DNA of 64,000 nt from Mycolicibacterium fallax (GTDB lineage: Bacteria > Actinomycetota > Actinomycetes > Mycobacteriales > Mycobacteriaceae). A program made the translations under genes and the position numbers. Positions 56,984-64,000 of the stretch are shown here, in pieces. The notes beneath the pieces were generated by a model. The model did no database searches. It was not told where the DNA came from and was given only the letters and a program-made list of their open reading frames with translations. Position 1 is the stretch's first letter. The number at the start of each line of letters is the position of its first letter. The stretch is from contig NZ_AP022603.1 of the NCBI RefSeq assembly GCF_010726955.1, forward strand, positions 1,116,001 to 1,180,000, given 5' to 3'.

Positions 56984-58814
56984 GGGACTCCTCGGTGCTG
57001 ACGGGGACCGGCCGCCGGCGGCGACGGATCATTCGCAGGAACACACCATTCTGCATTATCCCGGCGAGCAGACCACCCACCCCGGCGGCAACCAGCACCC
57101 ACTGGATCGCCGCGCCCCACCGGGTGGCGGCCGTGAGCGTGGTTTTCAGCCGGATCCCGGCATCCAGAAACGCCGGCTCGAAGAACTCCGTGCGAGCGAC
57201 CTCACGTCCGTCCGGGGCGATGATCGCGCTGATCCCGGTGGTCCCGGCGACCAGCACGTAGCGGTCATGCTCGACGGCGCGGGCCCGGGCCACCGCCAGC
57301 TGCTGCTCGCTCATCGCGGCATTGAAGGTCGCGTTGTTGGTGGGGACCGCCAGCACCTGGGCGCCGTTGTGCACCGATTCGCGCGGCGCCCGGTCGAAGA
57401 TGACCTCCCAGCAGGTGCTCACCCCGATCGGGACGCCGGCGGCGGTCACCACCCCGGTGCCGTGGCCGGGCACGAAGTAGCCGGCCCGCTCGGCGTACGA
57501 CGACAGCCTGGCGAAGAAGGACCGCCACGGCAGGTACTCGCCGAACGGCTGGACGATCTGCTTGTCGTGCCGGTCGACCGGCCCGTCGACCGGATCCCAG
57601 ACGATCACCGAGTTCGACGAGGCCGGATTCTGCCGGGTCGCCTCGGGGCGCAGCAGCACCCCGCCGACCAGGATCGGGGCGCCGATCGCGGCGACCGCCT
57701 CGTTGATCGCGGCCCGGGCGTCGGGGTTGGCCAGCGGGTCGATGTCGGAGGAGTTCTCCGGCCACACCACGAACTGCGGCTGGGGCTGACGGCCGGCGTG
57801 CACCTCGTCGGCCAGCGCCTTGGTCTGCGCGACATGGTTGTCCAGCACGGCGCGGCGCTGGGCGTTGAACTCCAGCCCGAGTCGCGGCACGTTGCCCTGT
57901 ACCACCGCGGCGGTGACCACCGGGTCCTCCCCCGCCCCCGCGCCGGCCCGGCGGACCTGCGGGTAGGTCAGCGCGGCCACCATCAGCACCACGGCGATGC
58001 AGACGCCGGGCAGCACCACCGCGGGCGGCAGGTCGTGGTGACCGTGGCGCCACCAGTCGGCGATGCCCAGCGCCAGCGCGCCCAGGCTGAACCCGATCAG
58101 CGCCGCACCCAGCGACAGCAGCGGGACCCCGCCGAGCTGCACCAGCGGCAGCAGCGGGCCGGTGGTCTGGCCGAACCCGGTCACCCCCCACGGAAAACCA
58201 CCGAACGGGATGCTGGTCTTGAGCCATTCGACGCTCACCCACAGCAGCGCGAACCAGATCGGCCAGCCGGGCAGGTCGCGCACCACCACCGCGGCCAGCC
58301 CGAACAGCGCGGGGAACAGCGCGCACAGCAGCCCCAGCATCACCCACGGGAACCAGCCGACCAGCCCGCTGATCCACGGCAGCAGCGGCAGATAGAACGC
58401 CAGCCCGAACAGCAGCCCGTACCCAAACCCCCCGGCATAAGTCACGGCGGGCCGGGTCACGCCGGGCCGGGCCACGCCGGTGCCAGTCGCCGCCCCCCGC
58501 GTCAGCACCCAGCCCAGCAGCGCGAACGCCAGCGGCGCGCTCCACCACCAGCCGATCGGCGGGAAACTCGCGCACATCAGCAGGCCCGCGACCACCGCGA
58601 CGCCCATCCGGGCCAGCCGGGGCCGCAGCCACGCCCAGAACCGCAGCGCCACGGCGACCGCGAACAACGCCGCCCGGCGCGCCGGCGTCGGCCCGGCCGG
58701 CGTCGGCCCGGCCGGGGTCTGCCCGATCGCGGCGTCGGCCTCGGGCAGCACCGCGTCGTCGGGCTCGGGTGCGACGGTCCGCAGACCGTCGGTGTCCTCG
58801 CCGGGCTCAGTCAT
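56973..58814 (-). CDS. lnt: Apolipoprotein N-acyltransferase
   Basis: Lnt adds the third acyl chain to lipoprotein N-termini at the membrane and, in M. tuberculosis, is fused to Ppm1. The 613-residue protein has about 7-8 N-terminal hydrophobic segments and a C-terminal nitrilase domain (about 270-560) with [15 protein letters not shown] (Glu), [19 protein letters not shown] (Lys region) and [34 protein letters not shown] (Cys). The catalytic Glu-Lys-Cys set is thus complete. [15 protein letters not shown] tail repeat ([10 protein letters not shown]) is near the N-terminus. Its start overlaps the stop of the amidohydrolase gene by 8 bases. Confidence 0.92.
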   Translation of the reverse strand: MTEPGEDTDGLRTVAPEPDDAVLPEADAAIGQTPAGPTPAGPTPARRAALFAVAVALRFWAWLRPRLARMGVAVVAGLLMCASFPPIGWWWSAPLAFALLGWVLTRGAATGTGVARPGVTRPAVTYAGGFGYGLLFGLAFYLPLLPWISGLVGWFPWVMLGLLCALFPALFGLAAVVVRDLPGWPIWFALLWVSVEWLKTSIPFGGFPWGVTGFGQTTGPLLPLVQLGGVPLLSLGAALIGFSLGALALGIADWWRHGHHDLPPAVVLPGVCIAVVLMVAALTYPQVRRAGAGAGEDPVVTAAVVQGNVPRLGLEFNAQRRAVLDNHVAQTKALADEVHAGRQPQPQFVVWPENSSDIDPLANPDARAAINEAVAAIGAPILVGGVLLRPEATRQNPASSNSVIVWDPVDGPVDRHDKQIVQPFGEYLPWRSFFARLSSYAERAGYFVPGHGTGVVTAAGVPIGVSTCWEVIFDRAPRESVHNGAQVLAVPTNNATFNAAMSEQQLAVARARAVEHDRYVLVAGTTGISAIIAPDGREVARTEFFEPAFLDAGIRLKTTLTAATRWGAAIQWVLVAAGVGGLLAGIMQNGVFLRMIRRRRRPVPVSTEESHDR

Positions 58815-60414
58815 CGCATCCTCCGAACAGCACCGCCCCGCGGTGCACGGTCTGCCGGCAGCGCGGCAGCACGTCCTCGTCCTCCAGCGCCGGCAGGGCC
58901 GGCACCCGGGACCGCGGGTCCGTCGACCAGCGTTCCACCTTGTCCGCGGGTGCGGCGACGATCAGGTCATCGACGTCCCAGACGGCGTAGCACGCCGGGG
59001 CGCCGGCGACCAGGGTTCCGGTGATGCCGTCGCGCACCCCGGCCGCCCGCCAGGCGCCGCGAGTCGCCGCGCTGAACGCCGCGCGCGCCGAGATCGCCGC
59101 GCCGGGGGTCCGGTGGCCGGCCGCGGCCCGCACCGTCGACCAGGGATTCAGGTCGGTCACCGGGCTGTCGGAGCCGAACGCCAGCGGCACCCCCGCGGCG
59201 GCCAGCGCCGCGAACGGGTTGAGCCCCGCGGCCCGCCGGGCGCCGAGGCGGCGGGCGTACATGCCGTCGGGCCCGCCCCAGCACGCGTCGAAGTTGGGCT
59301 GCATGCTGGCGACCACGCCCCAGGACCCCAATTGGCCGGCCTGCTCGGCGTCGACCATCTCCAGGTGTTCCAGCCGGTGCCCGCAGCGCGCGACGGCCGG
59401 CACCCCGAGCCGGTCGACCACCCGGGCCAGCGCCGCCACCGCGGCGCTGACCGCGGCGTCGCCGATCACGTGGAAGCCGGCGGTGATACCGGCCTCGGTG
59501 CAGGCCATCAGGTGCGCGGTGACGGCATCGAGGTCCAGGTGCGCGACGCCGGTGCAGTCCGGAGCGTCGGCGTAGGGGCTGTGCAGCCACGCGGTGTGCG
59601 AGCCGAGGGCGCCGTCGACGAACAGGTCCCCGGCCAGTCCGGCGGCGCCGGTCGCGGCCAGCAGCGCGCGGGCCTGCTCGGCGTCGGTGACGGCTTCGCC
59701 CCAGTAGCCGGTCACCTGAACGCCGTGGTCATGCTCGCGCAGTTCGTCCCAGTCCTGCCGGCCGCCGATCTCGGGGCCGGCGCATTCGTGGACCGCGACG
59801 ATGCCGTGGGCGGCGAAGGCGTCCAGGGCGGCGGCGCGGGCGGCCGCGCGCTGATCGGCGGTCAGCAGCGCGCGGGCGGCGGCGCGCACCCGGTGGTGGG
59901 CGGCGACGGTCAGCGGGCCGACGGGGTGGTGGCCGGGCGCCTCGGCCAGGTCGGCGACCCGGCGGCGCAGCCCGGTGCTGGCCAGCGCGGAGTGCGCGTC
60001 GATGCGGGCCAGGTACACCGGCCGGTCGCCGCAGACCGCGTCGAGTTCGGCGAGGGTGGGCGCGGTGCGTTCCGGCCAGCCGGTCTCGTCCCAGCCGTGG
60101 CCCCAGATCACCAGCTCCGCGCCGGCCGCCCCGACCGCGGCCGCCACCAGGTCCAGGCAGTGTCGCTTGGAGGTCGCGGCCCGCAGGTCCAGGCCGATCA
60201 GGCCCAGGCCGGTGGCGGTGGTGTGCACGTGCGCGTCGACGAAGGCGGGCGCGACGAAGGCGCCGTCGAGGTCGACGATCCGGGCGTCCGGGTGCAGGGC
60301 GCGGCCGACCTCGTCGGTGCCGAGCCAGGCCACCACGCCGTCGCGAACCGCCATGGCGGTGGCGTCGGGGTGGCTGGGGCTGTGGATCCGGCCACCCAGC
60401 AACAGCGTTGTCAC
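58807..60414 (-). CDS. Amidohydrolase of the YtcJ type (Rv2052c-like)
   Basis: This 535-residue metallo-dependent hydrolase has an N-terminal beta-domain start ([15 protein letters not shown]), the metal motif [11 protein letters not shown] (HxH), later HVIGDAAV and [11 protein letters not shown]is residues, and [11 protein letters not shown] with the catalytic Asp. It belongs to the Amidohydro_3/YtcJ group acting on amide or ester bonds; the substrate is unknown. Length and position between lnt and fxsA match Rv2052c (534). The GTG start follows TAGGTT by 7 bases; that box includes the fxsA stop codon. The three genes amidohydrolase-lnt-ppm1 overlap and form one operon. Confidence 0.85.
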   Translation of the reverse strand: MTTLLLGGRIHSPSHPDATAMAVRDGVVAWLGTDEVGRALHPDARIVDLDGAFVAPAFVDAHVHTTATGLGLIGLDLRAATSKRHCLDLVAAAVGAAGAELVIWGHGWDETGWPERTAPTLAELDAVCGDRPVYLARIDAHSALASTGLRRRVADLAEAPGHHPVGPLTVAAHHRVRAAARALLTADQRAAARAAALDAFAAHGIVAVHECAGPEIGGRQDWDELREHDHGVQVTGYWGEAVTDAEQARALLAATGAAGLAGDLFVDGALGSHTAWLHSPYADAPDCTGVAHLDLDAVTAHLMACTEAGITAGFHVIGDAAVSAAVAALARVVDRLGVPAVARCGHRLEHLEMVDAEQAGQLGSWGVVASMQPNFDACWGGPDGMYARRLGARRAAGLNPFAALAAAGVPLAFGSDSPVTDLNPWSTVRAAAGHRTPGAAISARAAFSAATRGAWRAAGVRDGITGTLVAGAPACYAVWDVDDLIVAAPADKVERWSTDPRSRVPALPALEDEDVLPRCRQTVHRGAVLFGGCDD

Positions 60415-60421
60415 ACGAGTG

Positions 60422-60427
60422 AACCTA
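60422..60427 (-). promoter_or_regulatory. -10 box TAGGTT containing the fxsA stop codon
   Basis: On the minus strand the TAG stop of fxsA forms the first half of TAGGTT, 7 bases before the amidohydrolase GTG. Confidence 0.5.
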
Positions 60428-60952
60428 CTGTGCCGGTGGGATCACCCGTCCCGGGAGTTGCCCGGTCGGACCGCTGGACGGCTGCTCGTCACCCAGCCAG
60501 ACCGTCTCGATGACCTCGCCCTCGATGTAGTCCGCGCGGCCGGCACCGAATCCGCGGGCGCCGATGTCGGCGAACACCACCCGCTTGGTGAGGCTGCGGG
60601 CGGCCAGTGCGGTAGCCGCCGGGCGCAGCGCGGCACGGGTCGGCGACACCAGCATCGCCATCCCCAACAGGCTGCTGACCAGGCCGGGAACCGAGACCAG
60701 CACGGTGCCCAGGGCGATCAGCGCGCTGTCGGTGACCGCGCCGGCCGGGCCGCCGGTGGCCGCGGTGCGGCCGAACTCCCCCGACATCAGCCGGGCGAGC
60801 TGGCGACGCAGCTGCGTGCCCGCGACCAGCAGCCCGATCAGCATCGCCGCGATCAGCACCAGCAGGGTGGGACCGAAGCCGATCCACCAGATCAGGCCGA
60901 TGACAGCGGCCAGCTCGATGAGCAGGTAGGCGGCGAGAAACCGACGGATCAT
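60425..60952 (-). CDS. fxsA: FxsA family membrane protein
   Basis: This 175-residue membrane protein has the FxsA start LAAYLLIELAAVIGLIWWIGFGPTLLVLIAAMLIGLLVAGTQLRRQL (two helices, the second with the conserved G-x-x-L pattern), followed by GTVLVSVPGLVSSLLGMAML. In E. coli, FxsA overexpression affects F plasmid exclusion of phage T7; a general role is unknown. Met 60952 (MIRRFLAAYLL) is chosen over an earlier in-frame start because the family begins there. Position matches Rv2053c. Confidence 0.85.
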   Translation of the reverse strand: MIRRFLAAYLLIELAAVIGLIWWIGFGPTLLVLIAAMLIGLLVAGTQLRRQLARLMSGEFGRTAATGGPAGAVTDSALIALGTVLVSVPGLVSSLLGMAMLVSPTRAALRPAATALAARSLTKRVVFADIGARGFGAGRADYIEGEVIETVWLGDEQPSSGPTGQLPGRVIPPAQ

Positions 60953-61001
60953 GTGCTGCCAACGAGTGAGGCCGGCCGGTGGTTCCGCGCGCAGACTTCG
61001 A

Positions 61002-61382
61002 TCACGGGACTCGCCTGATCTCCAACGCGACATTGCGCTGCTCGCCGCTGCGCAGCTTGGAGAAGAAGTTGAACACCTTGCCGACCAACCCGTAGCGCCG
61101 GCCGATCGCGTCGTAGGCGTCCTTGACCCGGTCCTTGTTGATCGATGCCAGCGCCTCGACGGCCTCGCTCTTGGGGTTTCCCCGGGCGTCGCAGACCGCG
61201 ATGGTGACCCGGGGGGTGTTCCGGATCCGCTTGACCTTCCAGGAGCTCTCCTCGGTGATGACGATCAGTGCGTCGCCGTCGGGCGCGGCCCAGATCGCGG
61301 TCGGCTTGGGCCGGCCGTCCTTGGTGAAGGTGGTCAGCAGGAGGTACTTCGCGCCGGCGACATCGGCGAAGGTGAGGGCCAT
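61002..61382 (-). CDS. PPOX-class F420-dependent oxidoreductase (Rv2061c-like)
   Basis: This 126-residue split-barrel protein of the pyridoxamine-oxidase-like superfamily has the family start LTFADVAGAKYLLLTTFTKDGRPKPTAIWAAPDGDALIVITEESSWKVKRIRNTPRVTIAVCD and R/K-rich loops that bind F420. Related mycobacterial proteins use F420H2, but F420 binding is inferred. Position beside cobN matches Rv2061c. TACCGT lies 6 bases before the ATG, giving a leaderless mRNA. It is divergent from the toxin-antitoxin pair. Confidence 0.82.
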   Translation of the reverse strand: MALTFADVAGAKYLLLTTFTKDGRPKPTAIWAAPDGDALIVITEESSWKVKRIRNTPRVTIAVCDARGNPKSEAVEALASINKDRVKDAYDAIGRRYGLVGKVFNFFSKLRSGEQRNVALEIRRVP

Positions 61383-61388
61383 GAGCCC

Positions 61389-61394
61389 ACGGTA
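61389..61394 (-). promoter_or_regulatory. -10 box TACCGT for a leaderless mRNA
   Basis: On the minus strand TACCGT is followed by 6 bases and the ATG at 61382. Confidence 0.55.
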
Positions 61395-61443
61395 CCCACC
61401 GGGCGTGGGGATAATCGCCCACGCAAGTAGAACAAATAAGTAG

Positions 61444-61449
61444 TACATT
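61444..61449 (+). promoter_or_regulatory. -10 box TACATT of the antitoxin gene
   Basis: TACATT is followed by 6 bases and the GTG at 61456, so the antitoxin mRNA is probably leaderless. The nearby AGTAGAACAAATAAGTAGTAC stretch is AT-rich and may hold the antitoxin operator. Confidence 0.6.
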
Positions 61450-61455
61450 GGCGGG

Positions 61456-61728
61456 GTGGGTGAAGTATCAATCCGGACGCTCAACCAGGAGACCTCCAAG
61501 GTGCTCGCCCGCGTCAAAAGCGGCGAGGAGATCACCCTCACCGAACGCGGCGTGGTCGTCGCGCGGATCACCCCGGCCACAGCCAGCCCGCTGGCCGCCC
61601 TGATCAGCGCGGAAAGGGTCCGGCCGGCCAGCCGAACCGGCGCGGCCCCGCGACCCACCATCCCGGCGCACGACGGTGTCGACTCCGCGGACGTGCTGAG
61701 CCGGATGCGCGACGACGAGCGCTACTGA
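61456..61728 (+). CDS. vapB: Type II antitoxin of the Phd/YefM-VapB type
   Basis: This 90-residue protein has the Phd/YefM DNA-binding pattern GEVSIRTLNQETSKVLARVKSGEEITLTERGVVVARITPA, where 'NQETSKVLARV' is the conserved start of the dimer-DNA surface. The C-terminal half is polar and would bind the toxin. The GTG start and the TACATT box fit. The VapC toxin gene starts three bases after the stop, so they form one operon. The pair probably controls its own transcription through the antitoxin. Confidence 0.9.
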   Translation: MGEVSIRTLNQETSKVLARVKSGEEITLTERGVVVARITPATASPLAALISAERVRPASRTGAAPRPTIPAHDGVDSADVLSRMRDDERY

Positions 61729-61731
61729 TCG

Positions 61732-62145
61732 ATGATCTACCTGGACACCTCGGCCCTGGTGAAACTCATTCGCCTCGAATCCGAGTCCACCGCACTCGCC
61801 GACTGGCTCGACGCCCGGACCGAGTCCCGGTGGATCACCTCGACCCTGACCGAGATCGAACTGCCCCGGGCGATCCGCGCCATCGCCCCCGAGGGCCTGG
61901 CGTCGGTGCCCGGCGTGCTGGCCCGGCTCGATCGCTTCGAGATCGACGACGTCGTCCGCGCGACCGCGGCCGCATATTCGGACCCGACGCTCCGTTCGCT
62001 GGATGCGATACACCTGGCGACCGCCCAGATCGCCACCGCGGCGGCCCCGTTGATCGCATTTGTCAGCTACGACCGCCGGCTCGGCGACGCCGCTGCGGCG
62101 GCCGGCCTGGTGGTCGCTGCGCCGACAGCGGGCAAACGCCGCTGA
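61732..62145 (+). CDS. vapC: VapC-type PIN-domain toxin
   Basis: VapC toxins are Mg2+-dependent ribonucleases that stop translation. The 137-residue PIN domain keeps the acidic active-site residues Asp5 (MIYLDTSALVK), Glu41 (TEIELPRA), Asp91 (RSLDAIHLATA) and Asp114 (VSYDRRLGDAA). It is probably active when VapB is degraded; the target RNA is unknown. In M. tuberculosis a different system, mazEF7 (Rv2063-Rv2063A), lies beside cobN, so this locus attracts toxin-antitoxin modules. Confidence 0.92.
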   Translation: MIYLDTSALVKLIRLESESTALADWLDARTESRWITSTLTEIELPRAIRAIAPEGLASVPGVLARLDRFEIDDVVRATAAAYSDPTLRSLDAIHLATAQIATAAAPLIAFVSYDRRLGDAAAAAGLVVAAPTAGKRR

Positions 62146-62256
62146 TTCGCGTCGCCGGCCGGCCAACCCCACCCGGGCCAGACGGCGACCGCGCTGGGCT
62201 CGACGGCGGCGAGGCGGTCCTCGTCCGTGCCGCCATGACGAGCAACTCGGTCAGCG

Positions 62257-64000
62257 CTAGCCCTCCAGCTCCCCCTCGGTCTCCAGCAGCACCCGGCGCA
62301 GTCCGTCGAGGGTGTCCCGCGAGGGTTCTGCCCACATGCCGCGCTCGACGGCCTCCAGCAGTCGTTCGGCCATGCCGTGCAGCGCCCACGGGTTGGCCTC
62401 GGCCATGAACTTGCGGTTCACCTCGTCCAGCACGTAGCTCTCGGTCAGCTGCTCGTACATCCAGTCGGCCATCACGTGCGCGGTGGCGTCGTAGCCGAAC
62501 AGGTAGTCCACCGTGGCGGCCATCTCGAAGGCGCCCTTGTAGCCGTGCCGGCGCATCGCGCTCATCCAGCGCGGGTTGACCACCCGCGCCCGGAACACCC
62601 GGGTGGTCTCCTCGTTCAGGGTGCGGGTGCGCACCGCGTCGGGCCGGGTGTTGTCGCCGATATAGGCGGCCGGATCCTTTCCGGTCAGCGCCCGCACCGT
62701 GGCGACCATGCCGCCGTGGTACTGGAAGTAGTCGTCGGAGTCGGCGATGTCGTGCTCGCGGGTGTCGGTGTTCTTGGCCGCCACCGCGATTCGCCGGTAG
62801 GCCCGGTTCATGTCGTCGACGGCCGGCGCCCCATCCAGGCCGCGGCCGTAGGCGAAGCCGCCCCAGGCGGTGTACACGCTGGCCAGGTCGGCGTCGTCGC
62901 GCCAGTTGCGTGAGTCGATCAGCTGCAGCAGCCCGGCGCCGTAGGAGCCCGGCTTGGAGCCGAACACCCGGGTGGTGGCGCGGCGCAGGTCGCCGTGCTC
63001 GGCGAGATCGGCCTGGGTGTGGGCGCGCACGTGATTGTCCTGGGCCGGCTCGTCCAGCCCGGCGACCAGCGCGACGGCGTCGTCGAGCATGGTCACCACG
63101 TGCGGGAAGGCGTCCCGGAAGAAGCCGGAGATCCGCACCGTGACGTCGATGCGGGGGCGACCGAGTTCGGCAAGCGGGATCGGCTCCAGGTTCACCACCC
63201 GCCGTGAGGCGTCGTCCCAGACCGGCCGAACCCCAAGCAGCGCAAGGACTTCGGCGATGTCGTCGCCGGAGGTGCGCATCGCCGAGGTGCCCCACACCGA
63301 CAGCCCGACCGAGGACGGCCAGTCGCCGTGATCGGCCCGGTAGCGCTGCAGCAGCGAGTCGGCCATCGCCACCCCGGTCTCCCAGGCCAGCTTGGAGGGC
63401 ACCGCCTTGGGGTCCACCGAGTAGAAGTTGCGCCCGGTGGGCAGCACGTTGACCAGCCCGCGCAGCGGGGAGCCCGACGGGCCGGCCGGGATGAAGCCGC
63501 CGGCCAGCGCGTGCAGCACCCGGTCGATCTCACCGCCGGTGCCGGCCAACCGCGGCACCACCTCCTCGGCGGCGAACCGCAGCACGGCGCCGACCTGCGG
63601 ATCGTCGGTCAGCTCGGCGACGGCGCAGGGGTCCCAGCCGCGCTCGGCCAGCCCGGCGACCAGGCCCCGGGCCCGCTCCTCGGCGTCATCGACGGCGCCG
63701 CGGGCGGCGCTGCCGTCCTCGTTCAGCCCGAGCGCCTCGCGCAGCCCCGGCACCGACTGGGTGCCGCCGAACAGTTGCCGCGCCCGCAGGATGGCCAGCA
63801 CCAGATCCACTTCTGCTGCCCCGCTGGGCTTTTCGCCGAGGATGTGCAGGCCGTCGCGGATCTGGACGTCCTTGATCTCGCACAGCCAGCCGTCGACGTG
63901 CAGCAGCATGTCGTCGAAGGAATCCTCGTCGGGGCGGTCGGCCAGGCCCAGGTCGTGATCCATCCGGGCGGCCCGCATCAGCGTCCAGATCTGCTGGCGG
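62257..64000 (-). CDS. cobN: Cobaltochelatase subunit CobN, 5' end outside window
   Basis: CobN is the large subunit that inserts cobalt into hydrogenobyrinic acid a,c-diamide in aerobic cobalamin synthesis. About 580 residues of the C-terminal half are visible, running from IWTLMRAARMDHDLGLADRPDEDSF to TLDGLRRVLLETEGELEG. Conserved CobN blocks include GGFIPAGPSGSPLRGLVNVLPTGRNFYSVDPKAVPSKLAWETG, VGLSVWGTSAMRTSGDDIAEVLALLG, SSYGAGLLQLIDSRNW-like GSYGAGLLQLIDSRNWRDDADLA, and DYFQYHGGMVATVRALTGKDPAAYIGDNTRPDAV. No start codon is visible. A B12 import protein (BacA type) is also encoded in this window. Confidence 0.95.
   Translation of the reverse strand, partial: RQQIWTLMRAARMDHDLGLADRPDEDSFDDMLLHVDGWLCEIKDVQIRDGLHILGEKPSGAAEVDLVLAILRARQLFGGTQSVPGLREALGLNEDGSAARGAVDDAEERARGLVAGLAERGWDPCAVAELTDDPQVGAVLRFAAEEVVPRLAGTGGEIDRVLHALAGGFIPAGPSGSPLRGLVNVLPTGRNFYSVDPKAVPSKLAWETGVAMADSLLQRYRADHGDWPSSVGLSVWGTSAMRTSGDDIAEVLALLGVRPVWDDASRRVVNLEPIPLAELGRPRIDVTVRISGFFRDAFPHVVTMLDDAVALVAGLDEPAQDNHVRAHTQADLAEHGDLRRATTRVFGSKPGSYGAGLLQLIDSRNWRDDADLASVYTAWGGFAYGRGLDGAPAVDDMNRAYRRIAVAAKNTDTREHDIADSDDYFQYHGGMVATVRALTGKDPAAYIGDNTRPDAVRTRTLNEETTRVFRARVVNPRWMSAMRRHGYKGAFEMAATVDYLFGYDATAHVMADWMYEQLTESYVLDEVNRKFMAEANPWALHGMAERLLEAVERGMWAEPSRDTLDGLRRVLLETEGELEG

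Overview
The window is very GC-rich actinobacterial DNA, and its gene content places it in the Mycobacteriaceae. Close homologues of mycobacterium-specific genes are present (secA2, pgsA2, garA, ftsR, whiB6, espM, rbpA, lppI, lipT, pncA with its Rv2042c-type partner). Gene order matches several blocks of the M. tuberculosis H37Rv map as I recall it: uvrA-Rv1637c-Rv1636; Rv1832 back to Rv1817 on the minus strand; Rv1814; malQ (Rv1781c); Rv2042c-pncA; lipT-lppI-Rv2049c-rbpA-ppm1-Rv2052c-fxsA; and Rv2061c-cobN. ESX-5, pks12 and every PE/PPE gene are missing from their usual places, and ppm1 and lnt are separate genes. This suggests a rapidly growing, Mycolicibacterium-like species. Species cannot be set from the sequence alone.

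Layout. 1-5 kb: uvrA (truncated by the window edge), a metallo-hydrolase, a universal stress protein and small membrane proteins. 5-18.7 kb: glycine cleavage gene gcvP behind a tandem glycine riboswitch, then the conserved minus-strand block merR-bfn-ftsR-garA-gcvH-DUF881-sbp-DUF881-pgsA2-secA2, with the divergent BacA/Rv1819c-type ABC transporter. 18.7-19.1 kb: a repeat-packed convergent intergenic island. 19.1-27.7 kb: a flavoprotein, a lectin-LysM protein, a KhtTU-type K+/H+ antiporter, a sterol desaturase-like enzyme, a frameshifted MFS gene and malQ. 27.8-41.6 kb: accessory genes, including a divergent whiB6/espM pair with no ESX-1 genes nearby, a persulfide dioxygenase-rhodanese/sulfide:quinone oxidoreductase operon behind two CsoR/CstR-type operators, a cell-wall hydrolase, a GH16 glucanase, a frameshifted lipoprotein and tex. 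41.7-49.3 kb: monomeric isocitrate dehydrogenase, an SDR enzyme and a potABCD polyamine transporter. 49.3-64 kb: pncA region, lipT/lppI, rbpA, ppm1-lnt-amidohydrolase, fxsA, an F420-type oxidoreductase, a VapBC-type toxin-antitoxin pair and cobN (truncated by the window edge).

The strongest non-gene signals are: the whiB6/espM pair with a repeated CGTAGC-type motif between the two genes; the two CstR-like operators; the GTGTCACCGTCGC repeat island; and at least sixteen genes whose start codon lies 6-8 bases after a TANNNT -10 box, which predicts leaderless mRNAs. Two genes are each broken by a missing base in a C/G run. That may be real decay or a sequencing error. All identities come from reading the translations and recalling family members; no database search was run.
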